A stretch of DNA of 64,000 nucleotides from UBA6623 sp965217195 (GTDB taxonomy: Bacteria; Acidobacteriota; Terriglobia; Bryobacterales; UBA6623). This document shows, piece by piece, positions 53,765-62,773 of this stretch. Below the pieces are notes generated by a model. The model did not search any database, was not told where the DNA came from, and worked only from the letters and a program-made list of their open reading frames with translations. The number at the start of each line of letters is the position of its first letter. Position 1 is the first letter of the stretch. Location: positions 124,001-188,000 of the forward strand of contig CBDCHL010000001.1 of the NCBI GenBank assembly GCA_965217195.1, read 5' to 3'. A program made the position numbers and the translations under genes.

Positions 53765-54322
53765 TTATCGCTTCGAGCCTTCTTGGCGGCTCCAGCGGCG
53801 GGATGAGATGACGCCGCTGTTGAGGCCGAGAATCGACAGGTTCCCGAAGAAGCGGCCGTGCTCGACTTTCATGCACAGGTCCATGATGACTTCGAGTCCG
53901 GCGTCGCGGGCGCGTCGAGCGGCTTCCTCGTGGATGATGCCGAACTGCATCCAGACGACTTTGGCGCCGATTTCGATCGCTTGCTCCACCAAAGGCGGAA
54001 CTTCTGAAGCGGGGCGAAAGATATCGACCACTTCGATCGGTTCGGGGATGTCGAGTAGCGAGGGGTAGCAGGTTCGACCCAGGATTTGCTTTTCGCGTGG
54101 ATTGACGGGAACGACGGTGTAGCCCTCATGGAGCAGGTACTTGGCCGCGAAATGGCTGGGGCGGTAGGGGTTCGACGAAAGCCCCACCATGGCAATGTTC
54201 GAATAGGCTTTCAGAATGCGGAGGCGCTGATCGGGGGTAGTGGCGAACTCGCCTTTCGCTACGGGTGAATTGGCGGCCACGCCGCCGGCAGCGAGATTGC
54301 AGAGAAGGGAGGAAGTGGGCAT
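53765..54322 (-). CDS. CoA-binding (succinyl-CoA synthetase-like) domain protein
   Basis: Start ATG 54322 (MPTSSLL) gives 185 aa. The Rossmann-type CoA-binding domain shows as NIAMVGLSSNPYRPSHFAAK, YTVVPVNPREKQILG, IEVVDIFRPASEVPPLVEQA and VVWMQFGIIHEEAARRARDAG, matching the YccU/CoA_binding_2 family. It has no catalytic His-phosphorylation partner domain, so it probably only binds CoA. It is divergent from the aminotransferase gene, with a 124-nt spacer. Confidence 0.9.
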   Translation of the reverse strand: MPTSSLLCNLAAGGVAANSPVAKGEFATTPDQRLRILKAYSNIAMVGLSSNPYRPSHFAAKYLLHEGYTVVPVNPREKQILGRTCYPSLLDIPEPIEVVDIFRPASEVPPLVEQAIEIGAKVVWMQFGIIHEEAARRARDAGLEVIMDLCMKVEHGRFFGNLSILGLNSGVISSRRWSRQEGSKR

Positions 54323-54446
54323 CGTTCTTGCGGGTTCGGGTTTGAGCCCGGATCTTATTGTAGAGGGCGGCCCGGCGGCCATACGAAGTCTCTGCGCGGG
54401 TTCGGTTCCGGTTGTAAAATGGATCACAGCCGCGAGGCACGCGCCC

Positions 54447-55825
54447 ATGCCACCGTCAACCCTGGTCTCTTCATCCCCAACCCTCCAAGCCTACGCCGAA
54501 AAAACGCCTGCCTCCACCGTACTCTATCGACGTGCCCGCACCACCTTTCCCAGCGGTATCACGCACGATGTCCGCTTCCTGCTGCCCCACCCGCTTTCGG
54601 TCGACCGCGCCAACGCCGGCCGCAAATGGGATGTCGACGGCAACGAATACGTCGACTATTTCGGCGGCCACGGCGCTTTGATGCTGGGGCACAACTACCC
54701 GGCCGTCGTCGAAGCGGTTAGGGAACAGGCCGGCCGCGGCGTCCATTACGGCGCCTCGCATGAGCTCGAACTCGAGTGGGGCGAACTGGTCTGCTCGCTG
54801 CTGCCTTCGGCCGAACGCATCCGGTTCACCGTCACGGGAACCGAGGCGACCCATCTAGCGCTGCGGCTGGCCCGCGCCTCGACCGGCAAACCAAAAATGG
54901 TCCGCTTCTGGACCCACTTCCACGGCTGGCACGATCACGTAGCTTTCGCGCGGGGCAAGGCGGAAACCGCGCCCGAGGGCATTCTGCCCGAAGTGATCGA
55001 GAGCATGCTCGTCGCTCCTCCCGGCGACATCGCCTACCTCGAGAACCTGTTCGCCGCGCGCGACGACATCGCGGGAGTCATCCTCGAACCTACCGGATCA
55101 ACCTTCGGCAAGGTACCGATCAACCCGCAATTCCTAACCGATCTACGCGCTCTCACCGAACGGCACGGGGTCGTCCTAATCTTCGACGAAGTCATCACCG
55201 GATTTCGATGCTCGCCCGGCGGAGCTCAAGCCTTCTACGGGGTCACGCCCGATCTCACAACCATCGCGAAGATCCTCGGCGGCGGATATCCCACGGGCGC
55301 CGTTGCCGGCCGCGTCGACATTATGGACGTGATGGAGTTCCAAGCCTCGGAAGCGGGCATCGCCGGTCCCCGCGTACCCCACCAAGGCACCTACAACGCC
55401 GGGCCGGTCTCGGCTGCCGCCGGTCTCGCGACCCTGAAACTGCTGCAATCGGGCGACTTCATCGAGCGAGCCAATCGCACGACCCAGACGCTGCGCCGCG
55501 AGATGAACGGTGTTCTGTCAAAGATGGGGGCGGATTGGTGTGTCTACGGCGAGTTTCAGGCTTTCACATCTTCACCAACCCGGCCCACGAAGCGGTCGGG
55601 CCCGATGACATTCAGGCCGGCCGCGTGGATTCCTCGAAACTCAAGGGCGCTTCGCCCGAACTCATTCACAAGATGCGCGCCGGATCGCTGTGCGGGGGCG
55701 CGGACATGATGCCGTGGCCCGGCGGGGTGGTTTCGGGGGTCCACGATGACGCCGACGTGGAGCGGACAATCAGCGCGTTTGAAACGATGGTCCGCATGCT
55801 CGCCGAGGAAGGCGAACTCGCCTAA
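54447..55825 (+). pseudogene. Class III PLP aminotransferase (glutamate-1-semialdehyde mutase-like), frameshifted near its 3' end
   Basis: ATG 54447 opens a class III aminotransferase: VDGNEYVDYFGGHGALMLGH, VTGTEATHLALRLARASTGK, VVLIFDEVITGFR and the PLP Lys in TTIAKILGGGYPTGA. At about 55554 the frame breaks after VYGEF. A -1 shift (one missing T in a TTT run) restores SGFHIFTNPAHEA, PELIHKMRAGSLCGGADMMP and WPGGVVSGVHDDAD to the stop at 55825. Joined, it is about 459 aa, the normal size. It could be a recent pseudogene, a sequencing error or, less likely, programmed frameshifting; no slippery heptamer is seen. Confidence 0.85.
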
Positions 55826-55849
55826 GAACGGTGCCCCAACGGGAGGCCC

Positions 55850-56677
55850 TCAAACGAATTCCCGGTAGCGCTCCTTGATGACTTCGATCACTTCTCCCGG
55901 ATCGCGACGCCACCAATTCTTGGCGGAGAAAATCTCGACCTCCGGCGGACCGTTATAACCCGCCGTTTCAACCATCTTCCGAATCCCGGGAATATCGATC
56001 ACGCCATCGCCCATCATGCCGCGGTCGAGTCGAAGGTCTTCGGTATCTTCGAGCCAATCGTTGATGTGGAAGGCGCAAATACGCTCGCCGGCCCGCGTGA
56101 TTTCGCGAGCTACGTTCGGGTCCCACCAGATGTGATAGGTGTCCACGACGACCCCTAAAGTGTCGTCCGCATCGAGTTGATCGCACCAGTCGTTGGCTTG
56201 TTCGAGCGTGCAGAGCACCGCCCGAAAATCACAGATCATCGGGTGCAAGGGTTCGATTCCTAGTTTGATGCCCGCGGCACGCGCCTCGGGAACCAACGCA
56301 GCCAACGTCTCGAGCGTTTGCGCACGAGCGCCCTCGAGATCCCTCGACCCCTCGGGCAACCCCCCCGAAATGAAAACCAGGCACGGCGCCCCAATCGCGA
56401 CGGCCTCCTCGATCGCCCACCGATTATCGTCGAGGCCCGCTTGGAAACCGTTTTCGCCCGGAGCCGCCACCAACCCCACCGGACAAATCGCCGACACGCT
56501 CATCCCGTTGTCACGCAAGATCCGCGCGGCTTCGTCAACGCCGATCTCGTGCAGCTTCTCGCGCCAAACGGCCGTGGCGTAAACCCCGTGCCCTGCCATT
56601 CCTTCGATCGATTCGCGAAACGACCACTGGTCGCGAAAGGTCACCTGATGAATATTGAGGTTCGAATCGTCGAGCAT
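55850..56677 (-). CDS. Sugar phosphate isomerase/epimerase (hydroxypyruvate-isomerase-like)
   Basis: The 275-aa cytoplasmic TIM barrel starts at ATG 56677 with GAGG upstream. Motifs are FRESIEGMAGHGVYATAVW, APCLVFISGGLPEGS, IKLGIEPLHPMICDFRA (metal Glu), LGVVVDTYHIWWDPN (metal Asp and His) and ICAFHINDWLEDTEDLR, followed by GDGVIDIPGIRKMVE. This is the xylose-isomerase-like family; the substrate is unknown. It follows the SDR gene by 26 nt on the same strand, so the two probably oxidise and isomerise one sugar or sugar acid. Confidence 0.9.
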   Translation of the reverse strand: MLDDSNLNIHQVTFRDQWSFRESIEGMAGHGVYATAVWREKLHEIGVDEAARILRDNGMSVSAICPVGLVAAPGENGFQAGLDDNRWAIEEAVAIGAPCLVFISGGLPEGSRDLEGARAQTLETLAALVPEARAAGIKLGIEPLHPMICDFRAVLCTLEQANDWCDQLDADDTLGVVVDTYHIWWDPNVAREITRAGERICAFHINDWLEDTEDLRLDRGMMGDGVIDIPGIRKMVETAGYNGPPEVEIFSAKNWWRRDPGEVIEVIKERYREFV

Positions 56678-56703
56678 GCTGGAACCTCAAAGCGTGGGGA
56701 GCG

Positions 56704-57441
56704 TCAATAGGTCGCTCGGCCGCCGGAAAGATCAAACACCGCACCGGTACAGAACGTACACTCGGGACCCGCAATCCAAGCCACCATGTCCGCGATTTCG
56801 CGGACCGTGCACAACCGCCCCATCGGGATTTTCGCCTTGACGCCGGCGATGTACTCGTCCGTCATTTCCCGCAGAAGGTCCGTCTCGGTCATCACCGGTG
56901 CTACGCAATTCACCAGCACGCCGCTGTCGACTAACTCCTTGGCCAGCGACTTCGTCAGTCCGATGACGCCCGCTTTCGCCGCCGAATACGCCGCGACGTT
57001 GGCGTTGCCTTCCTTACCGACGACCGAGGAAATGTTGACAATCCGCCCGCTCCCGCGCTCTCGCATCCCGGGAATAACCGCTCGGCAGCAAACAAAAACC
57101 CCGGTCAAATCAACCCGCAGCACACGGTCCCAGTCCTCCATGGTGTATTCCCAAACCGGGATCGTCGGGCCGCTCACGCCGGCATTGTTGACCAAAACGT
57201 CGATCGCCCCGCAGGCGGCGAGCGTTTCTTCCACGGCCCGACGGACCGACTCAGGTTCCGCAACATCCACAGTCGAGACCGAATCCGCCTTGAAGGCGCC
57301 CTCCTCGTCGAGAGGAGATGGGTCAATGTCCCAAACCGCAACACGGTAGCCGGCCCTCTGCAAACGCTCCGCAATCCCGAGCCCGATCCCCCGAGCCCCA
57401 CCGGTCACCACCGCCGTCGATGCAGTAGATTCGCGCGCCAT
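56704..57441 (-). CDS. Short-chain dehydrogenase/reductase (FabG-like)
   Basis: Start ATG 57441 gives 245 aa. The nucleotide loop TGGARGIGLGIAERL, NNAGVSGPTIP, catalytic Ser in IVNISSVVG, and YSAAKAG (Tyr-x3-Lys) define the classical SDR family. It oxidises or reduces an alcohol/ketone with NAD(P)(H). The operon partner is a sugar isomerase, so a polyol or sugar-acid substrate is more likely than a fatty acyl chain. It is first in the pair. Confidence 0.92.
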   Translation of the reverse strand: MARESTASTAVVTGGARGIGLGIAERLQRAGYRVAVWDIDPSPLDEEGAFKADSVSTVDVAEPESVRRAVEETLAACGAIDVLVNNAGVSGPTIPVWEYTMEDWDRVLRVDLTGVFVCCRAVIPGMRERGSGRIVNISSVVGKEGNANVAAYSAAKAGVIGLTKSLAKELVDSGVLVNCVAPVMTETDLLREMTDEYIAGVKAKIPMGRLCTVREIADMVAWIAGPECTFCTGAVFDLSGGRATY

Positions 57442-57491
57442 AGCCGCCGAGCAAAGCCGCCCGGAGCCTCGTAGAATAGCATCGTGCTCTC

Positions 57492-57610
57492 GACGTGGCA
57501 CACCCTTTCAGCGTGCCGCCGCTCCCGTCGCCAACGTAGAAGTGAAAAACCAGAACGGTACGCTGGTCGCCGTCGCCGACCACATTCTGCAATGGGTTCC
57601 TAACGACTAG
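57492..57610 (+). pseudogene. Thioesterase-like C-terminal fragment fused to a partial family A repeat
   Basis: A truncated family A unit (GACGTGGCACACCCTTTCAG, CGTGCCG) at 57492-57517 runs straight into a short in-frame coding tail, PVANVEVKNQNGTLVAVADH then ILQWVPND and a stop at 57610. The tail resembles the last strand pair of PaaI-type hotdog thioesterases (A-x-V-E-V-x-N-x-x-G-x-L-V-A). No upstream gene part remains, so it is read as a remnant. Confidence 0.45.
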
Positions 57611-57693
57611 CCGACCCGCGTCCGGCACAAGCCCCGGCGGTCTGCCCCGGCGAGGTTTCGCCTCAACCATTGCCTCAGCGCGGAATACGCTTG

Positions 57694-58641
57694 TTAGAAG
57701 TAATATCCGGGCCGATGGCGGACCCGGAGGCGTTTGGTCTTCTTGCCGGAGAGGACGACCTTGACCCTACGGAACCCCGGGGCGCTTCCCTGAGCAGGGG
57801 AATAGGCCAGGATGTATTGGTTACGAATGTCTTGGGCGATTTGCTGGGTGATGGCATTCACCTCGTGAACGCTTTTGGGGAAGAATGGCACTCCGCCCGT
57901 GGCCCGCACGACGTGACGGATGGCCCGGGTCGCCCGCTTGGCCGAACGTCGTTGCGTTTCACTCAGCAAACCGACCGCATAGATTACGGTCTCGGTTTCC
58001 TGTAAGCGGCGCACGAGTTCTTCCAGCTCCACCACGCTGGCGTTGTCTTCGCCGTCGGTGACGATCAGCAGGACCTGCTTGTCCCATTTGGCCTTGTCCT
58101 TCAAATGATCAAGCGACATGCCGATCGCGTCGTAGAGCGCCGTGCCGCCTCGTGAGGCGATCCGTTGCAAAGCATCTTGCAGGCGCAAAACGTCGCTGGT
58201 GAAATCGGTGTCGAGGAAGGCCTCGTCATTGAAATTGATGATGAACACTTCGTCTTTAGGGTTGGAGGCCTTGACGAAATTCACGGCGGCGGTGTTCACT
58301 TGTTGGCGCTTGTCCCGCATGCTCCCGCTGTTATCGACCAAGATGCCAAGCGAGACGGGAACGTCCTCGCGGCGAAAGACCTTGACGCTCTGCAGGACGT
58401 CCTCTTCGTAAACCTTGAACGCACCTTGCGACAGATTCGTGACGAAGTGCTCTTCTTTGTCAAGAACGGAGGTGTGCAGGACAACCAGTTTCGTGTCGGC
58501 CTTGAAGGTCAGCAAGGGATCGGACTGCAATTTCTTGCCCGTCGCCTGAGCGCCCGCAAGCACAGCCGAGAGCCCAAGAAGGGCGACGTAGCGGACAAAG
58601 AGCGGGAGGTCGACGATCGATCCGCCGCGAGTAGACGCCAT
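57694..58641 (-). CDS. VWFA-related acidobacterial-type secreted protein
   Basis: Start ATG 58641 gives 315 aa; an ATG at 58698 would add 19 residues. A signal or anchor segment (FVRYVALLGLSAVLAGAQA) is followed by the short beta domain with TKLVVLHTSVLDKEEHFVTN and the von Willebrand A domain. The MIDAS residues are visible as DNSGSM, with the Thr in GGTALYDAIG and the Asp in IVTDGEDN. The C-terminus has YILAYSP and RVKVVLSGKKTKRLRVRHRP. This architecture (TIGR03436-like) is concentrated in Acidobacteria and is the best taxonomic marker here. The role is unknown, probably adhesion or envelope assembly. Confidence 0.92.
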   Translation of the reverse strand: MASTRGGSIVDLPLFVRYVALLGLSAVLAGAQATGKKLQSDPLLTFKADTKLVVLHTSVLDKEEHFVTNLSQGAFKVYEEDVLQSVKVFRREDVPVSLGILVDNSGSMRDKRQQVNTAAVNFVKASNPKDEVFIINFNDEAFLDTDFTSDVLRLQDALQRIASRGGTALYDAIGMSLDHLKDKAKWDKQVLLIVTDGEDNASVVELEELVRRLQETETVIYAVGLLSETQRRSAKRATRAIRHVVRATGGVPFFPKSVHEVNAITQQIAQDIRNQYILAYSPAQGSAPGFRRVKVVLSGKKTKRLRVRHRPGYYF

Positions 58642-58879
58642 AGCGCGGAAGCGAGGTCGGGGGTCCTCATCTGCCGAGTTAACGATCATCAAGAGCATCC
58701 TGGAGTTTATCGATCGCCCATTCTATCCTGCCAATCTCGACGAGGGCTTGCGCAAGCAAGTAACGCGCTCGAAACGCGCGGTTCCCTATGCCGGCTGCGA
58801 CGGCAAGATTTATTATCGCCTTGATTGGGTCACCTTGTTTCAAATAACATTCTTCGAGCCGCTCCTACGTCAACGCCCC

Positions 58880-60523
58880 TCACCCCTTCGGCGGAATCGC
58901 CATATCCGGTTCCTCGCACGTGATGAACTCCAGCAATGCCGGCTTGCCGTCTTTGGTTTGCGCGATGGCGCGCTCGATGGCGGGAATGATCTCGCCGGGC
59001 TGGTCGATCCGCTCCGAATAAGCGCCCAGGCCCCGGGCCACATCGCTATATTTCCCGCTCAAGTACTTGGTCCCGTACCGCTCGACCGCCTTGGGGATGT
59101 GCTGTTCATAATTCCCCATGGCAGAGTTGTTGAGCAGCATCGTAAGAATCGGGATTTCCTCGCGGACCGCCGTTTCGACGTCCATCCCAACCATCCCGAA
59201 CGCCGCGTCACCCAGGAAATTGGCGACCAGCTTTTGCGGTGCGGCCATCTTCGCTCCCATCGCGGCGCCGAGCGAGAAGCCGAGTTGCGTCGAATGCCCC
59301 CAGCCGAGATAACCGCGCGGGTTGACCGATTCATAAATCGGCAGCAGTTGGTCTCGCGGATTGCCCGAATCGTGCGTGACGATCGTGTTCTGCGGGTCGG
59401 TGACTTTCATGAAATCGCCGATCACGCGGTAGGGGTTGATCGGCGTCTCATCGGAGCTCAGCTTGGGCGCCCAGCGAGCCTTCCAGGCGGTCCGCTGTCC
59501 GGCCAGATATTCCTCTACCTGCGCTCGCCCGGGGCGACCCGTACCGCCGGTCTGCGAACGCACTTGCTCGATCATGGCCGCGAGAACGAGCTTGGCGTCC
59601 CCGAGAATTCCAACATCGGCCACCGCGTCTTTGTTGAGATCTCTCGGGTCGACGGTGGCGTGAACGATCCTCAGGCCGCTCGGAAGCACCGGCGCGAAGA
59701 CGGTCGATGTCAGACTCGCTCCAACAGCGAACAGAGCATCACATTGGCCGAGGTAGTCGCCGACCAGCGCAGTCTGGCTGTAGCCGGCGGCACCCAGTGC
59801 CAGCGGGTGCCGTTCGTTGAAGTTGCTTTTACCCAGCAGCGTGCTCAACACCGGCGCGGCCAGTAACTCGGCGAGTTCCTGCAATTCCTCGGACGCTTCC
59901 GCATACAAAACGCCCTGCCCCGCCCAGATAGCGGGCTTCTCGGCAGCGACCAGCAGCTTCACCGCTTCCCGAATCGCGTCCGGGTCGGGTGCGGTCCGCA
60001 CGCGCTCAACCGGGCGGTAGTCGACCTCCTTCGTGCACTCCTCCTTCGCCACATCGACCGGTACCTCGATCAGCACCGGCCCGGGACGCCCCGACCGCAG
60101 CGCCGTAAAAGCGCGCCGCAACCGGTTTGGCACATCGTTGGCGGACGGAATCGTATCCGCCCACTTCGTCGTCGCCGAGTAGTTCTTGACCGCGTCGAAA
60201 ACCGAAGGCACCCCGGCGCGGCTGCGGCCCGGATGGCCCGGCAGGAACAAAATGGGGCTCGAGTCGGTATAGGCTTGCGCGATGCCGGCAAAGGCGTTCT
60301 CCGCCCCGGCGGCCTGCTGCACCGTCACCGCGCCAATGCGTTTCCCCAACGTGGTTCGCGAAAACCCGTCCGCCATGTTCTCGGCGACGCGTTCCTGGCG
60401 GGCAACAACGATCCGAATCTCCTCCTCGGCCAGCGACTCGATAATCGGCGTAAGGGGAAAGCAGAAAACTTGCTCGATGCCTTCCTGCTTCAGAATGCGG
60501 GCGATCAATTGGCTGCCTGTCAT
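58880..60523 (-). CDS. Thiamine-diphosphate-dependent enzyme (acetolactate-synthase-like)
   Basis: Start ATG 60523 gives 547 aa in the three-domain order of ThDP enzymes. The N-terminal Pyr domain has the catalytic Glu44 in VVARQERVAENMADGF. The central domain follows with AAEKPAIWAGQGVLYAEAS, and the PP domain has GDAAFGMVGMDVETAVREEI and LLNNSAMGNY; GDG is changed to GDA at the Mg-binding motif, but the Asn is kept. The family includes acetolactate synthases, oxalyl-CoA decarboxylases and benzoylformate decarboxylases. No small subunit is nearby and the substrate is open. It is divergent from fdhE. Confidence 0.9.
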   Translation of the reverse strand: MTGSQLIARILKQEGIEQVFCFPLTPIIESLAEEEIRIVVARQERVAENMADGFSRTTLGKRIGAVTVQQAAGAENAFAGIAQAYTDSSPILFLPGHPGRSRAGVPSVFDAVKNYSATTKWADTIPSANDVPNRLRRAFTALRSGRPGPVLIEVPVDVAKEECTKEVDYRPVERVRTAPDPDAIREAVKLLVAAEKPAIWAGQGVLYAEASEELQELAELLAAPVLSTLLGKSNFNERHPLALGAAGYSQTALVGDYLGQCDALFAVGASLTSTVFAPVLPSGLRIVHATVDPRDLNKDAVADVGILGDAKLVLAAMIEQVRSQTGGTGRPGRAQVEEYLAGQRTAWKARWAPKLSSDETPINPYRVIGDFMKVTDPQNTIVTHDSGNPRDQLLPIYESVNPRGYLGWGHSTQLGFSLGAAMGAKMAAPQKLVANFLGDAAFGMVGMDVETAVREEIPILTMLLNNSAMGNYEQHIPKAVERYGTKYLSGKYSDVARGLGAYSERIDQPGEIIPAIERAIAQTKDGKPALLEFITCEEPDMAIPPKG

Positions 60524-60713
60524 GTTCAAAGTGAATTGCTCGTCAGAGCAACAATCCTTTCCATCGAAAACGGATTCGATTGTAGCGCGAACTCCAAACC
60601 CGCGGCAGCGCCGGCCAATGCCCCGGCGATGAACTCTTCGGAATTCGGCGGACAGCTCGGCGAGTCTGCGATGTAGACTGATGGGCCGATGGGTCTGCCC
60701 GCCGGACTTCCAA

Positions 60714-61532
60714 ATGTCCTCTCCGCAACCGTCCATTCACACCCGGCGAGCCGCGCGAGCTCGCGAGCTCGCTAAACGTTTTCCCGCCTCCGTGGAGCCA
60801 CTGCGCTTCATCGCCGAGGTCGTCGACAAACAAGCCCGCCTCGACAAACTCATCTCTGATTCCGCCGAGTACGGAGCCCGAACCCCACATGGCCCCGTCA
60901 ACGACCCGAGTCTGCTCGCGCAACTCGCCCAACACAGCGGACCGCTCATCGAGCTTGTTCTGAGAAATGGACCACGGCCCTTGCGCGATGCGGCCCTCCG
61001 TCTGGACGAAGCCGGCTGCTGCGAAATGCTCGATCGCTTCCTTCGCCGCGAGGATACCACTTCGCCAGGAAGCTTCTTCGCGCGCGTCTTGCTGCAAGCC
61101 GTATGGGCGAGCAGAACGCCGAATCCCGAACCCTCCACAAATGTCGAGCCGGACCCGCCGAGTCCGCCAACCGCAACGTGCGCGGGCTGCGGGCACGCCC
61201 CGCAGCTCGTTGTTCGCCGCCCAGTCGGCGACGGCTCCGAGCTCCGGCTGATGTGTTCGCTGTGCCTGGCGCCGCGGCCCTTTCCTCGGAGCCAATGCCC
61301 CGCGTGCGGAGAGTCCGTGGGAAAACGAATCGCTTACTACGGGGCCGGGGACGAATTCCCGCATCTCAGCGTTCGTGCCTGTGAATCATGCCGGCGCTAC
61401 GTAGTGCAAGTCGACCTCATGAAAGAGCCAAAAGCCGTCCCGGATATTGACGAAATGGCCGCCCTGCCTCTCGATGTTTGGGCCACGGGCCAAGGCTTGC
61501 GCAAGCTCTATCCGAACCTGCTCGGCATCTGA
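60714..61532 (+). CDS. fdhE: Formate dehydrogenase accessory protein FdhE
   Basis: Start ATG 60714 (MSSPQPS) gives 272 aa. The C-terminal half has the four zinc/Fe CxxC motifs of FdhE: CAGCGHAP, CSLC, CPACGES and CESC, with RRYVVQVDLMKEP and the family end DVWATGQGLRKLYPNLLGI. FdhE matures molybdenum-dependent formate dehydrogenases, which are often selenoproteins. No formate dehydrogenase subunit is visible within the window. It is next to a convergent DHPS-like gene, 13 nt from its 3' end. Confidence 0.9.
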   Translation: MSSPQPSIHTRRAARARELAKRFPASVEPLRFIAEVVDKQARLDKLISDSAEYGARTPHGPVNDPSLLAQLAQHSGPLIELVLRNGPRPLRDAALRLDEAGCCEMLDRFLRREDTTSPGSFFARVLLQAVWASRTPNPEPSTNVEPDPPSPPTATCAGCGHAPQLVVRRPVGDGSELRLMCSLCLAPRPFPRSQCPACGESVGKRIAYYGAGDEFPHLSVRACESCRRYVVQVDLMKEPKAVPDIDEMAALPLDVWATGQGLRKLYPNLLGI

Positions 61533-61545
61533 GCCGATCGCTCGA

Positions 61546-62439
61546 TCAACCTTTCTCCACCGCTTCAAAGACTCGATCGACGAACCTCGCCACATAAGCA
61601 GGTCCTTCTACGTCGCGAACCCGCAGCACATGCGCGCCCGCCAGCAAGGCCGCGGTCGCCGCTGCCGCCTCCGCACTGTGCCGCTCGGCGTCCGAGGCCC
61701 GAACTGATTCGGTCAAGAATCTCTTCCCCGAAAGGTTCACGAGGATAGGCTGGTGTAGGCCCGCCAATACATCGAGCCGCGCCAGCACGGCCAAGTTCTC
61801 GGCGCCCTTCTTGCCCTGTTCAAACCCTGGGTCGAGTGCAATGCGACGCCGATCGATCCCCGCGGCGCGCGCCCTCGCCATCGCGTTGTCCAGGTCCTTC
61901 GTTATCCCCGAGACAGGGTCGGAGAGCGGCGGCAGCTTGGCCCAACTGTCGGGCGTCCCGCGAACGTGTCCCAACACCAGCCCGGCGTCGTAACGGTTGA
62001 CGACTTTCGCCAAAGACGGGTCGAAGCACAGACCACTCCAATCGCGAATGACCGCGACACCCAACTCGAGGGCCCGCTCCGCCGTGGCGGCATGATGCGT
62101 CGTCACGCAAATAGGAATATCGAGGCTATGACGCAGTTTTCGGAGGACCGGAACGAGCCGACGCAACTCGTCGTCCGAGTCGAGAAGGGACGAGGCCGTG
62201 CCGGCGCCGCGAGCCTGCTCTTCCCCAAGCACACGCCCGGACACCTCAATGTCCAGCAGGTCAGCGCCGTCTCTCTCCAACCCGACGGCCCGCTCCAGCA
62301 AACCGTCCGGCGAGACGTGATCTTCAGCCGAGGCCGTTGCGAAACCCGCGTCAAGAACCCCCATCAGCAACGTTCGGGGACCGAGAATCAGTTCTCGGTT
62401 CCTGAGTTTCCAAGGCAAACGATCTCGAACGAGGTCCAT
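61546..62439 (-). CDS. Dihydropteroate-synthase-like protein with altered N-terminal motif
   Basis: The 297-aa protein has the DHPS barrel: DGADLLDIEVSGR (usual DIGGEST region), RRIALDPGFEQGKKGAENLA, ILVNLSGKRFLTES (usual SRK.F) and LRVRDVEGPAY (usual RVHDV). The N-terminal substrate motif of true FolP, MGILNVTPDSF, is instead LLMGVLDAGFATASA, lacking the key Asn and Asp. It may be a repurposed DHPS or a cofactor-related enzyme. It is near fdhE on the opposite strand. Start ATG 62439. Confidence 0.75.
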   Translation of the reverse strand: MDLVRDRLPWKLRNRELILGPRTLLMGVLDAGFATASAEDHVSPDGLLERAVGLERDGADLLDIEVSGRVLGEEQARGAGTASSLLDSDDELRRLVPVLRKLRHSLDIPICVTTHHAATAERALELGVAVIRDWSGLCFDPSLAKVVNRYDAGLVLGHVRGTPDSWAKLPPLSDPVSGITKDLDNAMARARAAGIDRRRIALDPGFEQGKKGAENLAVLARLDVLAGLHQPILVNLSGKRFLTESVRASDAERHSAEAAAATAALLAGAHVLRVRDVEGPAYVARFVDRVFEAVEKG

Positions 62440-62773
62440 GGGCGCTAACTTAACGTAATCGTGACCGCCGCGGCAAACGGGTTCGGCACATTGGCCGAAA
62501 GGTCGTGCAGCGCGGCCTCGTGAGATTCCTGCCGCGGGCCGCCTGCCTCTATGATGCCGCGGGAAGGCGTTATGGGCTTGAGGAGTGGAATCGACCCACC
62601 TTTCCTACGCCCCATCCGGGGCTCTCCATGATGTGTGGTCGGCTTGACCCACGGTTCCGCTTCGCTGCACCGTGGGCTACTATCCCGGCCCCCGTCCGCG
62701 GGCCGGTGCAGCGAAGAGAACGAGACCAGCCGCATCGCCGCGGGAACATCGGACGCAGCCATCGGCCGGATCA
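62440..62773. other. Intergenic region with family E
   Basis: A family E cluster (62600-62715) occupies the middle: CCCCATCCGGGGC, CCCACGGTTCCGCTTCGCTG with CACCGTGGG, and GGCCCCCGTCCGCGGGCC. Nothing else is recognised. Confidence 0.55.
62600..62715. repeat. Family E hairpins
   Basis: The order and content are the inverse of the units at 38992-39165, including the CCCACGGT..ACCGTGGG hairpin. Confidence 0.65.

Noticed and set aside
56240..56270. tRNA-like GGTTCGATTCC motif
   Set aside because: It lies inside the isomerase coding sequence and has no acceptor stem or other arms.
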